NCBI GenBank assembly: GCA_016716385.1
Contig: JADJWL010000008.1
Coordinates: 1 to 64,000 of the forward strand
DNA: 64,000 nt
Direction: 5' to 3'
Source: Bryobacterales bacterium
GTDB taxonomy: Bacteria; Acidobacteriota; Terriglobia; Bryobacterales; Bryobacteraceae
Position 1 is the stretch's first letter. Each line of letters opens with the position of its first letter. Of this stretch, positions 32,495 through 41,740 are shown in pieces. The notes beneath the pieces were generated by a model. That model made no database searches. It was not told the DNA's origin and saw only the letters and a program-made list of their open reading frames with translations. A program made the position numbers and the translations under genes.

Positions 32495-33342
32495 AGATTC
32501 AGTTCTGCGATCTGGCGCTCGAGATACCGCAGCGATTCGCTGGCAATCTTCTCCGCGCCCGGCTTGAAGTCGAAGGCCTCGAGCGACACCCAGCCCGCGT
32601 ACTTGCGGCGCGACAGGGTTGCCAGGACGGGCTTGAAATCGTAGTCGCCAGTCCCGCAGTACCCGCCGTCCATTTCGTTCACGTGCACGTGGCGGATGAA
32701 ATCGAAATAGCGGTCGACCAGCGTTGCGTGCGGTTCCACCTCATCGACGGCATTGTGGGTGTCGAACATGGTGCGGACGCCGGGACTATCGATTTCCCGC
32801 ACGATGGCGACGGCTTCCTCAAGCGTCAGCACGACATCGCACTGTCCCTTGGGGAGCGCTTCGACAAGGATCGTCACGCCGCGTTGCGCCGCCTGGCCCG
32901 CGACCGACGCCAGGCCGTCGACGTAGTTGCGGGTCGCTTCGGCGGGACTCAGTCCGCCGGTCGCGGTTCTCTGAGCGGGCGAACCGAACACCAGGACGGC
33001 GGGATCGGCGTCGTGTTGCTTGAGGTCCCCGCAGAGGTCGATCAGCGTGCGGATATGCAGCCAGCTCCTGGCCCGGAGCGCGGCATCCGGCGTGGTCACG
33101 TGCAGGCCCTTCGGACTGACCATCAGCCAGTGCAGCCCCACGAACTCGAGTCCCTCGGACTGGATGATGTCGCGGGCCTCGGCGCGCTGCGCCGGAGTGA
33201 CCGACGCCGGGTCTTCGGCAAGAGTAAACGGGGCGATCTCGATGCCGGCGTATCCGGCCTTCTTAACGGCTTTGCAGGTATCGGCCAGCGTCCAACCCTC
33301 GAAATACTCGTTACAGGTGGCGTGGCGGAACAGGTAGGACAT
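32491..33342 (-). CDS. TIM-barrel sugar isomerase/epimerase
   Basis: A 283-residue xylose-isomerase-like TIM barrel. Metal or active-site stretches include ILVEALPKGQCD, RTMFDTHNAVDE, FIRHVHVNEMDG and GWVSLEAFDFKPG, carrying the Glu, Asp, His and Glu ligands expected in this family. ATG 33342 is the sensible start (MSYLFRHATCNEYFEGW); upstream in-frame sequence is low-complexity and Arg/Cys-rich. The substrate is unknown. It is coupled to the downstream epimerase. Confidence 0.88.
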   Translation of the reverse strand: MSYLFRHATCNEYFEGWTLADTCKAVKKAGYAGIEIAPFTLAEDPASVTPAQRAEARDIIQSEGLEFVGLHWLMVSPKGLHVTTPDAALRARSWLHIRTLIDLCGDLKQHDADPAVLVFGSPAQRTATGGLSPAEATRNYVDGLASVAGQAAQRGVTILVEALPKGQCDVVLTLEEAVAIVREIDSPGVRTMFDTHNAVDEVEPHATLVDRYFDFIRHVHVNEMDGGYCGTGDYDFKPVLATLSRRKYAGWVSLEAFDFKPGAEKIASESLRYLERQIAELNL

Positions 33343-33400
33343 TCTTCCGTAGTCTAGCAGCCAGCGGATACGGCTGCGGCGGAAACGTAGTCCCCGGAGA

Positions 33401-34342
33401 CTACCGCCCCGATCCAACGGGCAGCGAATACCGCGCGATGCTGCCGTCGCTGCCGCCGACGAACAAATGGCCACCTGCAAACGCAAAGGACACCGGCCTC
33501 GACCGTCGTCCCGGTTCGCGCGCAGGCAGTCGCAGACGGTGCGAGGCGCGGACGGCCCCGCTCTCATCGGCCTCCAGCACGGGCAGCCCGTCCGAGCGGC
33601 GGTAGTTCGCCGGCACGAGCAGCATCCGGCCGGCGCCGGCGGATACAGCATGACGGATCGCCGCGCAGTTCTGCACTGGCGGGCACAGAGCCAGGGACTC
33701 GGCTGCCGCGTTGCCGGACAAGGCCGCCTTCGTGGTCCTTCCGCTGGTCGAATCGTGCACCACGATCGATCCGTCGGCCGCCGACACGGCCGCCACTTTC
33801 GACCCGCCCAGCGCCACGACCAGCCAAGGCATTTCCATCACCTCAGACGCCGGAGTGGCGAACAACAGGTCGGGTGGGCCCGGCGAGAAGCGCATCACCC
33901 GTCCATCGTACAGGGCGCCGGCCACGGCGCCAGCGGCTACCGTCAGCGAGACGAGCCCGGGGACCGGCGCGCCGGTTTGCAGTTCCCGCAAGGAGATTGG
34001 GTCAATAAACACAAGCTGCGCCGCGCGGAGCACCACCAACGGTCCTCCGGGTTCGTGTGCGACGTGGGACAGCATGCCAGAGACCTCGGCCGGCCGCGGG
34101 TCGCGTCCCATCAGATCGGTGGATACCAGCGTGGCCTCGGGAGGTCCCGCCTGCCGTTGGACCGCGAGCAGGTAAAGTCGGTTGCTGCCGGCCGCCAGGC
34201 CGCCGATCGAGCCTTCGTGTCCGGAGTCCGCCAGAACATTCGCCACGAAATCTGGAGCAATTTGGATGGGGTCGTCCGACGGTGCGGCCAGGACCGCAAA
34301 CGGCAGAGCCAATCTCAGAGCAAGCGCGAAACACAGACGCAT
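33401..34342 (-). CDS. Exported beta-propeller-like protein, function unknown
   Basis: A 313-residue protein with a signal peptide (MRLCFALALRLALPFAVLAA) and a series of short beta-repeats. ATG 34342 is preferred because AAGGAG lies 8 nt upstream; longer in-frame starts lack this. No catalytic motif was recognised. Two Cys lie in ALCPPVQNCAAI. It is divergent from the metal-efflux operon, which may be coincidental. Confidence 0.65.
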   Translation of the reverse strand: MRLCFALALRLALPFAVLAAPSDDPIQIAPDFVANVLADSGHEGSIGGLAAGSNRLYLLAVQRQAGPPEATLVSTDLMGRDPRPAEVSGMLSHVAHEPGGPLVVLRAAQLVFIDPISLRELQTGAPVPGLVSLTVAAGAVAGALYDGRVMRFSPGPPDLLFATPASEVMEMPWLVVALGGSKVAAVSAADGSIVVHDSTSGRTTKAALSGNAAAESLALCPPVQNCAAIRHAVSAGAGRMLLVPANYRRSDGLPVLEADESGAVRASHRLRLPAREPGRRSRPVSFAFAGGHLFVGGSDGSIARYSLPVGSGR

Positions 34343-34501
34343 CCGCGTGGTCTCCTTGCACATGAGAATACCACCGCGCAGTGGTCTCACGGCGCTGCCT
34401 GGTGACACAATGCGATCTCGTGTGGCTTACCCGGAACCAGATCACGCGCGCTGTGATTACCCGTTGATCTACAATCCGGCCCCGAGCGGACTACTATCTT
34501 G

Positions 34502-34538
34502 ACCCTACTAGGGTGTGCCGCTCAGGGTGCCGTATACT
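34502..34538 (+). promoter_or_regulatory. Palindrome plus -10 box before the metal-efflux operon
   Basis: A perfect 13-bp palindrome ACCCTA-C-TAGGGT at 34502-34514 sits where a -35 element would be, 18 bp upstream of TATACT at 34533-34538. TATACT ends 7 nt before the GTG at 34546. A G/C-rich dyad over the -35 is a reasonable place for a copper-responsive repressor to bind. The binding protein is not identified. Confidence 0.5.
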
Positions 34539-34545
34539 GAGTCAA

Positions 34546-34887
34546 GTGGTACGCTGTCTGCTCAGTCTGGCTCTGCTGGCGATCCTTGTGGTGGCGCCGT
34601 GCCTCCCGTGCGCGATCGTGACGCAGGCCAGGGAGCACACGTGCTGCCCTCCCAAGGTAGACAACCACTGCGGCAAGTCCGAGCAGGAGCCGGAAGCCGA
34701 ATGCGGGCGGACAAGCTGGGCCGCCGAGCAGGTGACGGCCCCCGAAGCTGCGCCGCTGGCCGTCATCGCGCCCGCGCCGGAACCGTTTGTCCGGATTGTC
34801 TCCGCCTCGTTTGCCCCAGTTACTGAACAGCGAAGCGGGGCTCCGCCCGGTCTGCTGCTCGACACGCTCTCCGCACTTCTGATCTAG
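34546..34887 (+). CDS. Small exported Cys-rich protein at the head of the efflux operon
   Basis: A 113-residue protein from GTG 34546 with a signal-like segment (CLLSLALLAILVVAPCLPC) and a compact metal-ligand-like cluster, HTCCPPKVDNHCGK. GTG 34546 is preferred over GTG 34513 because the -10 box lies between them. The remainder is Pro/Ala-rich with no domain I recognise. The Cys/His cluster and its place before cusCBA-like genes suggest periplasmic copper or silver binding, by inference only. Confidence 0.6.
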   Translation: MVRCLLSLALLAILVVAPCLPCAIVTQAREHTCCPPKVDNHCGKSEQEPEAECGRTSWAAEQVTAPEAAPLAVIAPAPEPFVRIVSASFAPVTEQRSGAPPGLLLDTLSALLI

Positions 34888-34970
34888 TCCGGCCGTTCCC
34901 TTTCCATCAGCCGGCGTGCGTCTCCGCGTGCGTACCCGGTGTCAATTCGCGCGGAGAAGGAACGGTCTTC

Positions 34971-36200
34971 ATGCGAAAACTTTGGCTGTGCGTTGTTCTT
35001 GTCTTTCCGCTCCAGGCGGAACTGCGACTGGACGAGCTGATTCGCGAGGCGCTCGAACGGAACCCTGAACTGGCGGCGGCGCTCCATCGCTACCAGGCCT
35101 CGCGCTACCGTCCGAGCCAGGCCAGTTCGTTGCCGGAGACGATGCTTTCCACCGGCTATACGAGCAACGGACGGCCGTGGCCCGGCGCGGGCCTGGGCGT
35201 CGAGCCGACGAGCAACATCGGCTTCATGGTGTCGCAGGAGTTTCCGTTTCCCGGCAAGCGCCGCCTGCGGGGTGAGATTGCCGAAGCCGAGTCCGGCGCG
35301 GACTTCCAGCGCTACCAGGAGGCGCGGCTCGCCGTTGTGGCGCGGCTGAAACAGGCCTACTACCGGCTCGGCTTCACCTATCTCGCCGAAGAGTCGATCC
35401 AGCGCAACCGGGAACTCCTGCTGCTGCTGCTCAAGATCACCGAGGCGCGGTACTCGGTGGGCCGGACGGCGCAGCAGGACGTGCTCAAGGCGCAGACGCA
35501 ACTGGCGCTGCTCGACGCGCGGCTGATCCAGCTCGAACGGGAGAGGCAGGCGCGGCAGGCCGAGATCCTGAGCCTGGTCAACCGGAAACCAACCGAGCGG
35601 CTGGAGAAGCCCGAGGTCCCCAAGCCGGAGCCGCTTGCCTACGGGTTGGAAGAGCTGCTGGCGAGAGCCGGAGCCCGGGCGCCCGCGCTGCGCCGCGACG
35701 AGAAGCAGATCGCTGGCAGCCAGCTCGCCGTCAACCTCGCGCGCAAGGACTACTATCCCGACTACGCGATCTCGTCCGGCTATTACACGATGGGTCGCAT
35801 GCCGGACATGTTTGAGTTTCGCGTCGATTTCCGGTTGCCGACGTCGTTCTTCCGCAAGCAGCGCGCGGCTCTGGCCGAGCAGTCGCGGCGGCTGGCGGAG
35901 TCGCGGAAGGCGCTCGAGTCGACGGCGCAGAACCTTGCGTTCCGCATCCAGGACGAATACCTGCTCGCCACCACCGCCTACCGGCTGATGGAACTCTACG
36001 AAGAGAGTGTGGTCCCGCAGAGCAGCCTGACGCTCGAATCGTCGCTCGCCAGCTACCAGACGGGCGCGGTGGACTTCCTCACGGTCTTTTCGAACTTCAG
36101 CATGGTGCTCGAATACCGCGTGAACTACTACGAGGAGATGACCACCTACTACCAGGCGCTGGCGCGTCTTGAAGAGCTGACTGGAGGGCTTGAGCCATGA
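34971..36200 (+). CDS. TolC-family outer-membrane efflux protein (CusC/CzcC-like)
   Basis: A 409-residue outer-membrane channel subunit. The signal KLWLCVVLVFPLQA is followed by two TolC-type coiled-coil repeats: LDELIREALERNPELAAALHR with REFPFPGKRR-like FPFPGKRRLRGEI in the first half and LEELLARAGARAPALRRDEK in the second. Length is at the short end for the family, as is common for CzcC-type proteins in this phylum. A GGAGAAGGA site precedes ATG 34971. Its stop overlaps the CusB-like start as ATGA. Confidence 0.9.
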   Translation: MRKLWLCVVLVFPLQAELRLDELIREALERNPELAAALHRYQASRYRPSQASSLPETMLSTGYTSNGRPWPGAGLGVEPTSNIGFMVSQEFPFPGKRRLRGEIAEAESGADFQRYQEARLAVVARLKQAYYRLGFTYLAEESIQRNRELLLLLLKITEARYSVGRTAQQDVLKAQTQLALLDARLIQLERERQARQAEILSLVNRKPTERLEKPEVPKPEPLAYGLEELLARAGARAPALRRDEKQIAGSQLAVNLARKDYYPDYAISSGYYTMGRMPDMFEFRVDFRLPTSFFRKQRAALAEQSRRLAESRKALESTAQNLAFRIQDEYLLATTAYRLMELYEESVVPQSSLTLESSLASYQTGAVDFLTVFSNFSMVLEYRVNYYEEMTTYYQALARLEELTGGLEP

Positions 36201-37466
36201 AGCGCGCGATGACTGCGCTTCTGCTGATGGGCACGGCGTTCGCCGCCGGCTACTTCCTGCGGGGCGGCGGAGAGGCGAAACAGGACCGCAAGGTTTTGTA
36301 CTGGGTCGACCCGATGCATCCCAGCTACAAGTCGGACCGGCCTGGCATCGCGCCCGATTGCGGCATGGCGCTCGAGCCCGTCTATGCCGATGGAGCGGCG
36401 CCCGAAGAGCGCAAGGCGCATTACTACTTCGACCCCGAACAACCGGACTACCGTTCCGAAAACCCCGGTCTGAATCCGGAAACCGGCAACGAGTTGGTGG
36501 CGCACTACGAAGGCGACCCGCCACCGGGAACGTTCTCCGTGCCGCGCCAGAAGCAGCAGCTCATCGGCGTGACATACGGTGTCGCGGAGATGACACCCGT
36601 GTCGCACACGATCCGCGCCGTGGGCCGCGTGGTGGCGGACGAGACGCGCGTTCATCACGTCCACACCAAGATCGAAGGCTGGATCGAAGAAGTCGGCGTC
36701 GATTTCGTGGGACAGCAGGTGGAGCACGGGCAACTGCTGTTCCGGCTGTACAGTCCGGACCTTCTGGCCGCGCAGCAGGAGTACCTGCTCGCCCTGCGCG
36801 CACGCGAGGAACTGGCGTCGGCCAAGCGGGAGGAGACGCGGAAGCACGCGGCCGCGCTCGTGGACGCCGCGCGCCGGCGCCTCGAACTGTGGGACATCAC
36901 CGGCGACCAGATCGCCGAACTCGAGAGCACGCGCGAAGCACGCCGGACGCTGGCGTTCTATTCACCCGCGCACGGACACGTCACGCAGCGCAATGCCTTT
37001 CCTCACCAGCAGGTGAAGCCAGAGATGGAGTTGTACACGATCGTCGACTACTCCCGCATCTGGGTGATGGCCGACGTCTACGAAGCGGAGGCGCCGGCGA
37101 TTCGCCGAACTGGCCAACCCGCGCCTGATCTTTAAGCCCGAGATGTTTGTCGACGTGGACTTCCGCGTGACGGGCGCACCCCGCCTGACGGTGCCGGCCG
37201 AGGCGGTGCTCGACGCGGGACGCACACAGACCGTGTTCGTCGACCGCGGCGAAGGGTTCTTCGAGCCCCGGACGGTGGAAGCGGGCGAACGCGCCGGTGG
37301 GCGTGTCGCGATCCTGAGCGGCCTCAAGCCAGGCGAGCGCATTGTCACGAGCGGGAACTTCCTGCTCGATTCGGAAAGCAAACTGAAGTCCGCCACGGGA
37401 GGCATGGGCGGCGGCAGCGAACAGCCGGCTGAGGCCGGCGGCCACCAGCATCACAACCATGATTGA
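36197..37466 (+). pseudogene. CusB-like RND adaptor, broken by an internal deletion and frameshift
   Basis: From ATG 36197 the frame gives a signal/anchor and a heavy-metal-binding domain (VLYWVDPMHPSYKSDRPG, CGMALEPVY). A degenerate second copy (YYFDPEQPDYRSENPG) and the adaptor hairpin follow, to VMADVYEAEAPA, ending with TAA at 37133-37135. A different frame then reads FAELANPRLIFKPEMFVDVD and continues as a normal CusB C-terminus to 37466, ending in a His-rich tail (GGHQHHNHD). The roughly 50-60 residues expected between VYEAEAP and the ELANP block are missing. A non-triplet deletion is the simplest reading; a misassembly cannot be excluded. Confidence 0.82.
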
Positions 37467-40400
37467 CCGCACGGTCGAATTCGCGGGACGGAATCCGCTG
37501 GCAGTGCTGGCGCTCGTGGCGGCGTGCGCTTTCGGCGGCTGGTGGGCGATGGGCAGGGTCGCGCTCGACGCCATCCCAGACCTCAGCGACACGCAAGTGA
37601 TCGTCTACAGCCGCTGGGACCGCAGCCCGGACATCATCGAAGACCAGGTGACGTACCCGATCGTCACGGCAATGCTCGGCGCGCCTCGCGTGCAGGACGT
37701 GCGAGGTGTTTCGGACTTCGGCTACTCATTCGTCTACGTGATCTTCGAAGAGGGCACGGATCTTTACTGGGCGCGCTCGCGCACTCTCGAATTTCTCTCG
37801 GCCGTGCTGCCGCGTCTGCCGGAGGGCGTCAAGACTGAGCTGGGGCCGGACGCCACCGGGCTTGGCTGGGTGTTTCAATACGCGCTGGTCGACACCAGCG
37901 GAAAACACACGCTCGCCGATCTCCGGTCGTACCAGGACTGGTATCTCGGCTACTACCTGAAGGCCGTGCCCGGCGTGGCGGAAGTCGCGCCGCTCGGCGG
38001 CTTCGTGCGCCAGTACCAGGTGAACGTCGACCCCAACAAACTCGCCGCCTACCGCGTGCCGATGGGGCGTGTGCTGGAGGCCGTGCGGACGGGCAACCGC
38101 GACGTGGGCGGGCGGCTGATCGAGATGGCGGGCGCCGAGTACATGGTGCGGGGCCTGGGGTACGCAAGGTCCGCCGCGGATATCGCGGGAATCACGGTCG
38201 GCGCGACTGAGGGCGGCGTGCCCATTCGCGTCGGCGACCTCGGCCAGGTGACGCTCGGTCCGGACATCCGCCGCGGTCTGGCCGACTGGAATGGCACGGG
38301 CGACACCGTCTCCGGCATCGTCGTGATGCGCCAGGGCGAGAATGCGCTCGCTGTGATCGACCGCGTCAAGGCCAAGCTCCAGGAGATTGAGCCCGGGCTG
38401 CCCGAAGGCGTGCGGGTGGTCACGGCGTATGACCGGTCCGAGCTCATCCGCCGCGCGATCGACAACCTCAAGATCACGCTGACGGAAGAGATGGTGGTGG
38501 TCTCGCTGATCATCCTGATCTTCCTGTGGCACATCCCGAGCGCCATCATTCCCATTGTCACGATTCCCGTGGCAGTGCTGATCTCGTTCCTGCCGATGTA
38601 CGGCATGAACATCACGGCGAACATTATGTCGCTCGGCGGCATCGCGATCGCGATCGGCGCGATGGTGGACGCATCGATCGTCGTCGTCGAGCAGACCCAC
38701 AAGAAGCTCGAACAGTGGGAGCGCGGGGGGCGCGTGGGCGAGGCGCGCGACGTCATCATCGCGGCTGTCAAGGAAGTGGGCGGTCCCAGCTTCTTCGCGC
38801 TGCTCGTCATCGCCGTGTCGTTCCTGCCCGTGCTGGCGCTCGAAGCCGAAGAGGGACGGCTGTTCAAGCCGCTGGCTTACACGAAGAACTTCACGATGAT
38901 CATCGCGGCATTCCTGGCGATCACGCTGGACCCCGCGATGCGCGTGCTGTTCACGCACGTTCGCAACTTCACTTTCCGCCCGCGGTGGCTGGCGCGCGCG
39001 GCCAATGGCGTCCTGATCGGGCGCATCCATTCCGAAGAGAATCATCCCATCAGCCGCGCGCTGATTCGCGTCTACGAACCGGCGTGTCTGTGGGCGCTGC
39101 GCTGGAAATGGCTTGTGCTTGGCGCCTCGGTGGCGCTGGTTGTTCTGACCGTCCCGGTGTACCAGAGGCTGGGCTCGGAGTTCATGCCGCCGCTCGACGA
39201 GGGCAGTCTGCTCTACATGCCGACGACGCTCCCGGGGATCTCCGTGACGGAAGCCGAACGGCTGCTGCAAGTGCAGGACCGCATCCTGACGCGCTTCCCG
39301 GAGGTCGACACCGTACTCGGCAAAGCAGGCAGAGCGGAGACGGCAACCGATCCGGCGCCTCTCTCGATGATCGAGACGGTGATCGTTCTGAGGCCGCGCT
39401 CCGAGTGGCGGCGTCAGGAGACGTGGTACTCGGACTGGGCGCCGGACTGGTTGAAGCCCGTGCTCCGCCGCATCACGCCGGACCACATTTCGACACAGGA
39501 ACTGGTGCGGCAGATGGACCAGGCGTTGCAGATCCCGGGCACTTCGAACGCCTGGACGATGCCGATCAAAGCCCGCGTCGACATGCTCACCACCGGCATC
39601 CGGACACCGGCGGGCGTGAAGATCTTCGGCGACGACGTGGAGAAGATCGAGCAGATCGGCAAGCGGGTCGAGGAGGCGTTGCGCGATGTCCGGGGGACGC
39701 GCAGCATCTTCGCCGAGCGCACGACCGGCGGCTACTTCCTCGACTTCGTCTGGAAACGTGAACAACTAGCGCGCTACGGTCTGTCGATCGATGACGCGCA
39801 GATGCTCGTGATGTCGGCCGTCGGCGGCGATGCGCTGACGACCACGGTCGAGGGGCGGGAACGCTATACGGTCAGTGTTCGCTACCAGCGCGACTACAGG
39901 GAAGACCTGGAGCGGCTCGGACGCGTATTGGTTCCGGCAATGGACGGGCGCATGCAGATTCCCGTGTCGCACCTGGCGGAGATCCGCGTGCGCAGCGGCG
40001 CGGCCATGCTGCGCAACGAGAACGGATTGCTCAGCGGATACGTCTTCATCGATGTTGCGGACCGCGATATCGGCGGCTACATCGACGAGGCGCGCGCACG
40101 CCTGCGCGGCTCGATCGAGCTGCCGCCGGGATACGCGCTGCAGTGGAGCGGCCAGTTCGAGGCGATGGAGCGGGTGCGCGAGAGACTGACCGTCGTCGTT
40201 CCGCTGACACTGTTCCTGATTCTGGTGCTGCTGTATTCGAACACGCGGTCGATGGTGAAGACTTCGATCGTGCTACTGACGCTACCGTTGTCGGCGGTCG
40301 GCGCGATCTGGCTGCTCTACTGGCTCGACTACAACATGAGCATCGGTGTCTGGGTCGGGCTCATCGCATTGTTGGGGGTCGATGCCGAAACGAGCGTGTT

Positions 40401-40722
40401 CATGCTGCTCTATCTCGACCTCGCGTATGAGAAGGCGCGTCAAGAAGGTCGGCTCACCAGCGCCGGCGCGCTGCGGACCGCGGTCCTCGAGGGAGCGGTG
40501 CAGCGTATCCGGCCCAAGTTCATGACGGTGGCGACGGTGTTCATCGCCCTCGTCCCGATCATGTGGTCCACGGGCACGGGGGCCGACGTGATGAAGCGCA
40601 TCGCGGCGCCGATGGTCGGAGGCGTCTTTACTTCATTCCTGTTGGAACTGCTGGTTTATCCGGCGATTTATGAGGCGTGGAAATGGCATTCCGAAGTGAA
40701 GCGGCAATTGCCGCAATCCTGA
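37459..40722 (+). CDS. cusA: Heavy-metal RND efflux pump (CusA-like)
   Basis: A 1087-residue inner-membrane RND pump. It shows the HME-RND signature LDAIPDLSDTQVIVYS, the proton-relay helix GGIAIAIGAMVDASIVVVEQTHK (Asp, TM4), and VGLIALLGVDAETSVFMLLYL in the second half. Met residues in PLSMIETVIVL and ARVDMLTTGIRTP match the CusA methionine relay, favouring Cu(I)/Ag(I) over Zn/Co. The start ATG overlaps the 3' end of the adaptor reading frame by 8 nt. The pump looks intact although the adaptor gene is broken. Confidence 0.92.
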   Translation: MIDRTVEFAGRNPLAVLALVAACAFGGWWAMGRVALDAIPDLSDTQVIVYSRWDRSPDIIEDQVTYPIVTAMLGAPRVQDVRGVSDFGYSFVYVIFEEGTDLYWARSRTLEFLSAVLPRLPEGVKTELGPDATGLGWVFQYALVDTSGKHTLADLRSYQDWYLGYYLKAVPGVAEVAPLGGFVRQYQVNVDPNKLAAYRVPMGRVLEAVRTGNRDVGGRLIEMAGAEYMVRGLGYARSAADIAGITVGATEGGVPIRVGDLGQVTLGPDIRRGLADWNGTGDTVSGIVVMRQGENALAVIDRVKAKLQEIEPGLPEGVRVVTAYDRSELIRRAIDNLKITLTEEMVVVSLIILIFLWHIPSAIIPIVTIPVAVLISFLPMYGMNITANIMSLGGIAIAIGAMVDASIVVVEQTHKKLEQWERGGRVGEARDVIIAAVKEVGGPSFFALLVIAVSFLPVLALEAEEGRLFKPLAYTKNFTMIIAAFLAITLDPAMRVLFTHVRNFTFRPRWLARAANGVLIGRIHSEENHPISRALIRVYEPACLWALRWKWLVLGASVALVVLTVPVYQRLGSEFMPPLDEGSLLYMPTTLPGISVTEAERLLQVQDRILTRFPEVDTVLGKAGRAETATDPAPLSMIETVIVLRPRSEWRRQETWYSDWAPDWLKPVLRRITPDHISTQELVRQMDQALQIPGTSNAWTMPIKARVDMLTTGIRTPAGVKIFGDDVEKIEQIGKRVEEALRDVRGTRSIFAERTTGGYFLDFVWKREQLARYGLSIDDAQMLVMSAVGGDALTTTVEGRERYTVSVRYQRDYREDLERLGRVLVPAMDGRMQIPVSHLAEIRVRSGAAMLRNENGLLSGYVFIDVADRDIGGYIDEARARLRGSIELPPGYALQWSGQFEAMERVRERLTVVVPLTLFLILVLLYSNTRSMVKTSIVLLTLPLSAVGAIWLLYWLDYNMSIGVWVGLIALLGVDAETSVFMLLYLDLAYEKARQEGRLTSAGALRTAVLEGAVQRIRPKFMTVATVFIALVPIMWSTGTGADVMKRIAAPMVGGVFTSFLLELLVYPAIYEAWKWHSEVKRQLPQS

Positions 40723-41420
40723 TCCTGGCCGGTCCGGCGTGCGCGGAGCACCGCTTTGACGCGGGTCACGAACACTGGCGCAAGGGCTGCCGCGGCACGC
40801 TCGCCGTGGATGAGGCGGGCGTCGCGTTCACCGAGATTCGAGACAAGCCGCGGAAGAAGCCGCATGCCTGGCAATGGCCGCACCACGAGATCCAGCAGGC
40901 GACTTTGGGCCGCGATACGCTGCGGATTGTCACCTACGAAGACAACGCGCTCAGACTCGGAGCAGACCGCGAGCACACGTTCACGCTGGATGGTGCGGAG
41001 CTCCGCGGCGTCCGGGACGTCCTGCGAAAGCATCTCGACACACGTCTCGTGCTGACCGATCCGGCGGAGCGGGACGTTGAGTGGACTGTCCCGGCGAAGC
41101 TGCTGCGGCTCACGAAAGGCGCGCAGGGAACGCTTGAGGTGAGCCGGGATTCGATCGCTTTCCGGACCGGTGAACGCGGACGCTCCCGCGAATGGCGTTT
41201 CGACGACATCGAAAACATCACCAGCACGGACGCCTATTCGCTCACACTGACGACGTTCGAGCGATCGCGCCTGCATTACGGCGGCCGCCGCGACTTTCAG
41301 TTTCAACTCAAACAGCCCATCGATCCGGTCCGCGTGGACGCCCTGTGGCGGCGCCTGAAGGACCGGCATGGGCCGCATGTCCTCGAACACTACACCAGAC
41401 AGGAGAACCGAACCCAATGA
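40683..41420 (+). CDS. Exported protein with two PH-like repeats
   Basis: A 245-residue protein starting at ATG 40683, inside the last codons of cusA. After a signal peptide (AIAAILILAGPACA) it shows two similar units: G-T-L-A-V-D-E-A-G-V-A-F with a W-x-x-x-x-I strand and T-Y-E-D, and G-T-L-E-V-S-R-D-S-I-A-F with W-R-F-D-D-I-E-N-I and T-F-E-R. The pattern resembles bacterial PH-like domains. No enzymatic motif is present. Operon position suggests a periplasmic accessory of the efflux system. Confidence 0.68.
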   Translation: MAFRSEAAIAAILILAGPACAEHRFDAGHEHWRKGCRGTLAVDEAGVAFTEIRDKPRKKPHAWQWPHHEIQQATLGRDTLRIVTYEDNALRLGADREHTFTLDGAELRGVRDVLRKHLDTRLVLTDPAERDVEWTVPAKLLRLTKGAQGTLEVSRDSIAFRTGERGRSREWRFDDIENITSTDAYSLTLTTFERSRLHYGGRRDFQFQLKQPIDPVRVDALWRRLKDRHGPHVLEHYTRQENRTQ

Positions 41421-41737
41421 AGACCGTCCTCATCCTCCTTGCAGCCGCGGCCATGCTTGCCGCGAACTCCGAACCGAAGACGTTCACCGGCGTCATCACC
41501 GATTCGATGTGCGGTGCGAACCACACCTCGATGAACATGGGCGCCGATCCTGAGTGCGTGAAGGGCTGCGTGCGCGGCCACGGCGCCAAGTACGCCTTGT
41601 TCGACGGCAAGAACGTCTACAAGCTCAGCGACCAGAAGCAGCCGGAGGGGTTTGCGGGCAGGAAAGTCCGCATCACCGGGGTCCTGTACGAGAAGACGCA
41701 GATCCTGCGCGTCGACAGGATCGAAGCGCAGCCGTAA
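41417..41737 (+). CDS. Small exported DUF5818-like Cys/His protein
   Basis: A 106-residue protein with a signal peptide (KTVLILLAAAAMLAA) and the motif FTGVITDSMCGANHTSMNMG, then ECVKGCVRGHGAKYALFDGK. The end has RKVRITGVLYEKTQILRVDRI. These small exported D-S-M-C-G-x-x-H proteins are common in Acidobacteria. The conserved Cys, His and Met residues suit metal or redox binding. The ATG overlaps the previous stop (ATGA), and AGGAGA at 41401 is the ribosome-binding site. It closes the efflux operon. Confidence 0.78.
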   Translation: MKTVLILLAAAAMLAANSEPKTFTGVITDSMCGANHTSMNMGADPECVKGCVRGHGAKYALFDGKNVYKLSDQKQPEGFAGRKVRITGVLYEKTQILRVDRIEAQP

Positions 41738-41740
41738 GCG

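Noticed and set aside
34497..34538. TTGACC at 34499 as the -35 for TATACT at 34533
   Set aside because: The spacing is 28 bp, far outside the 16-19 bp range.
37726..39765. A 679-codon open frame antisense to cusA
   Set aside because: It mirrors the pump gene in the complementary frame and is rich in His, Asp and Arg without any domain pattern.
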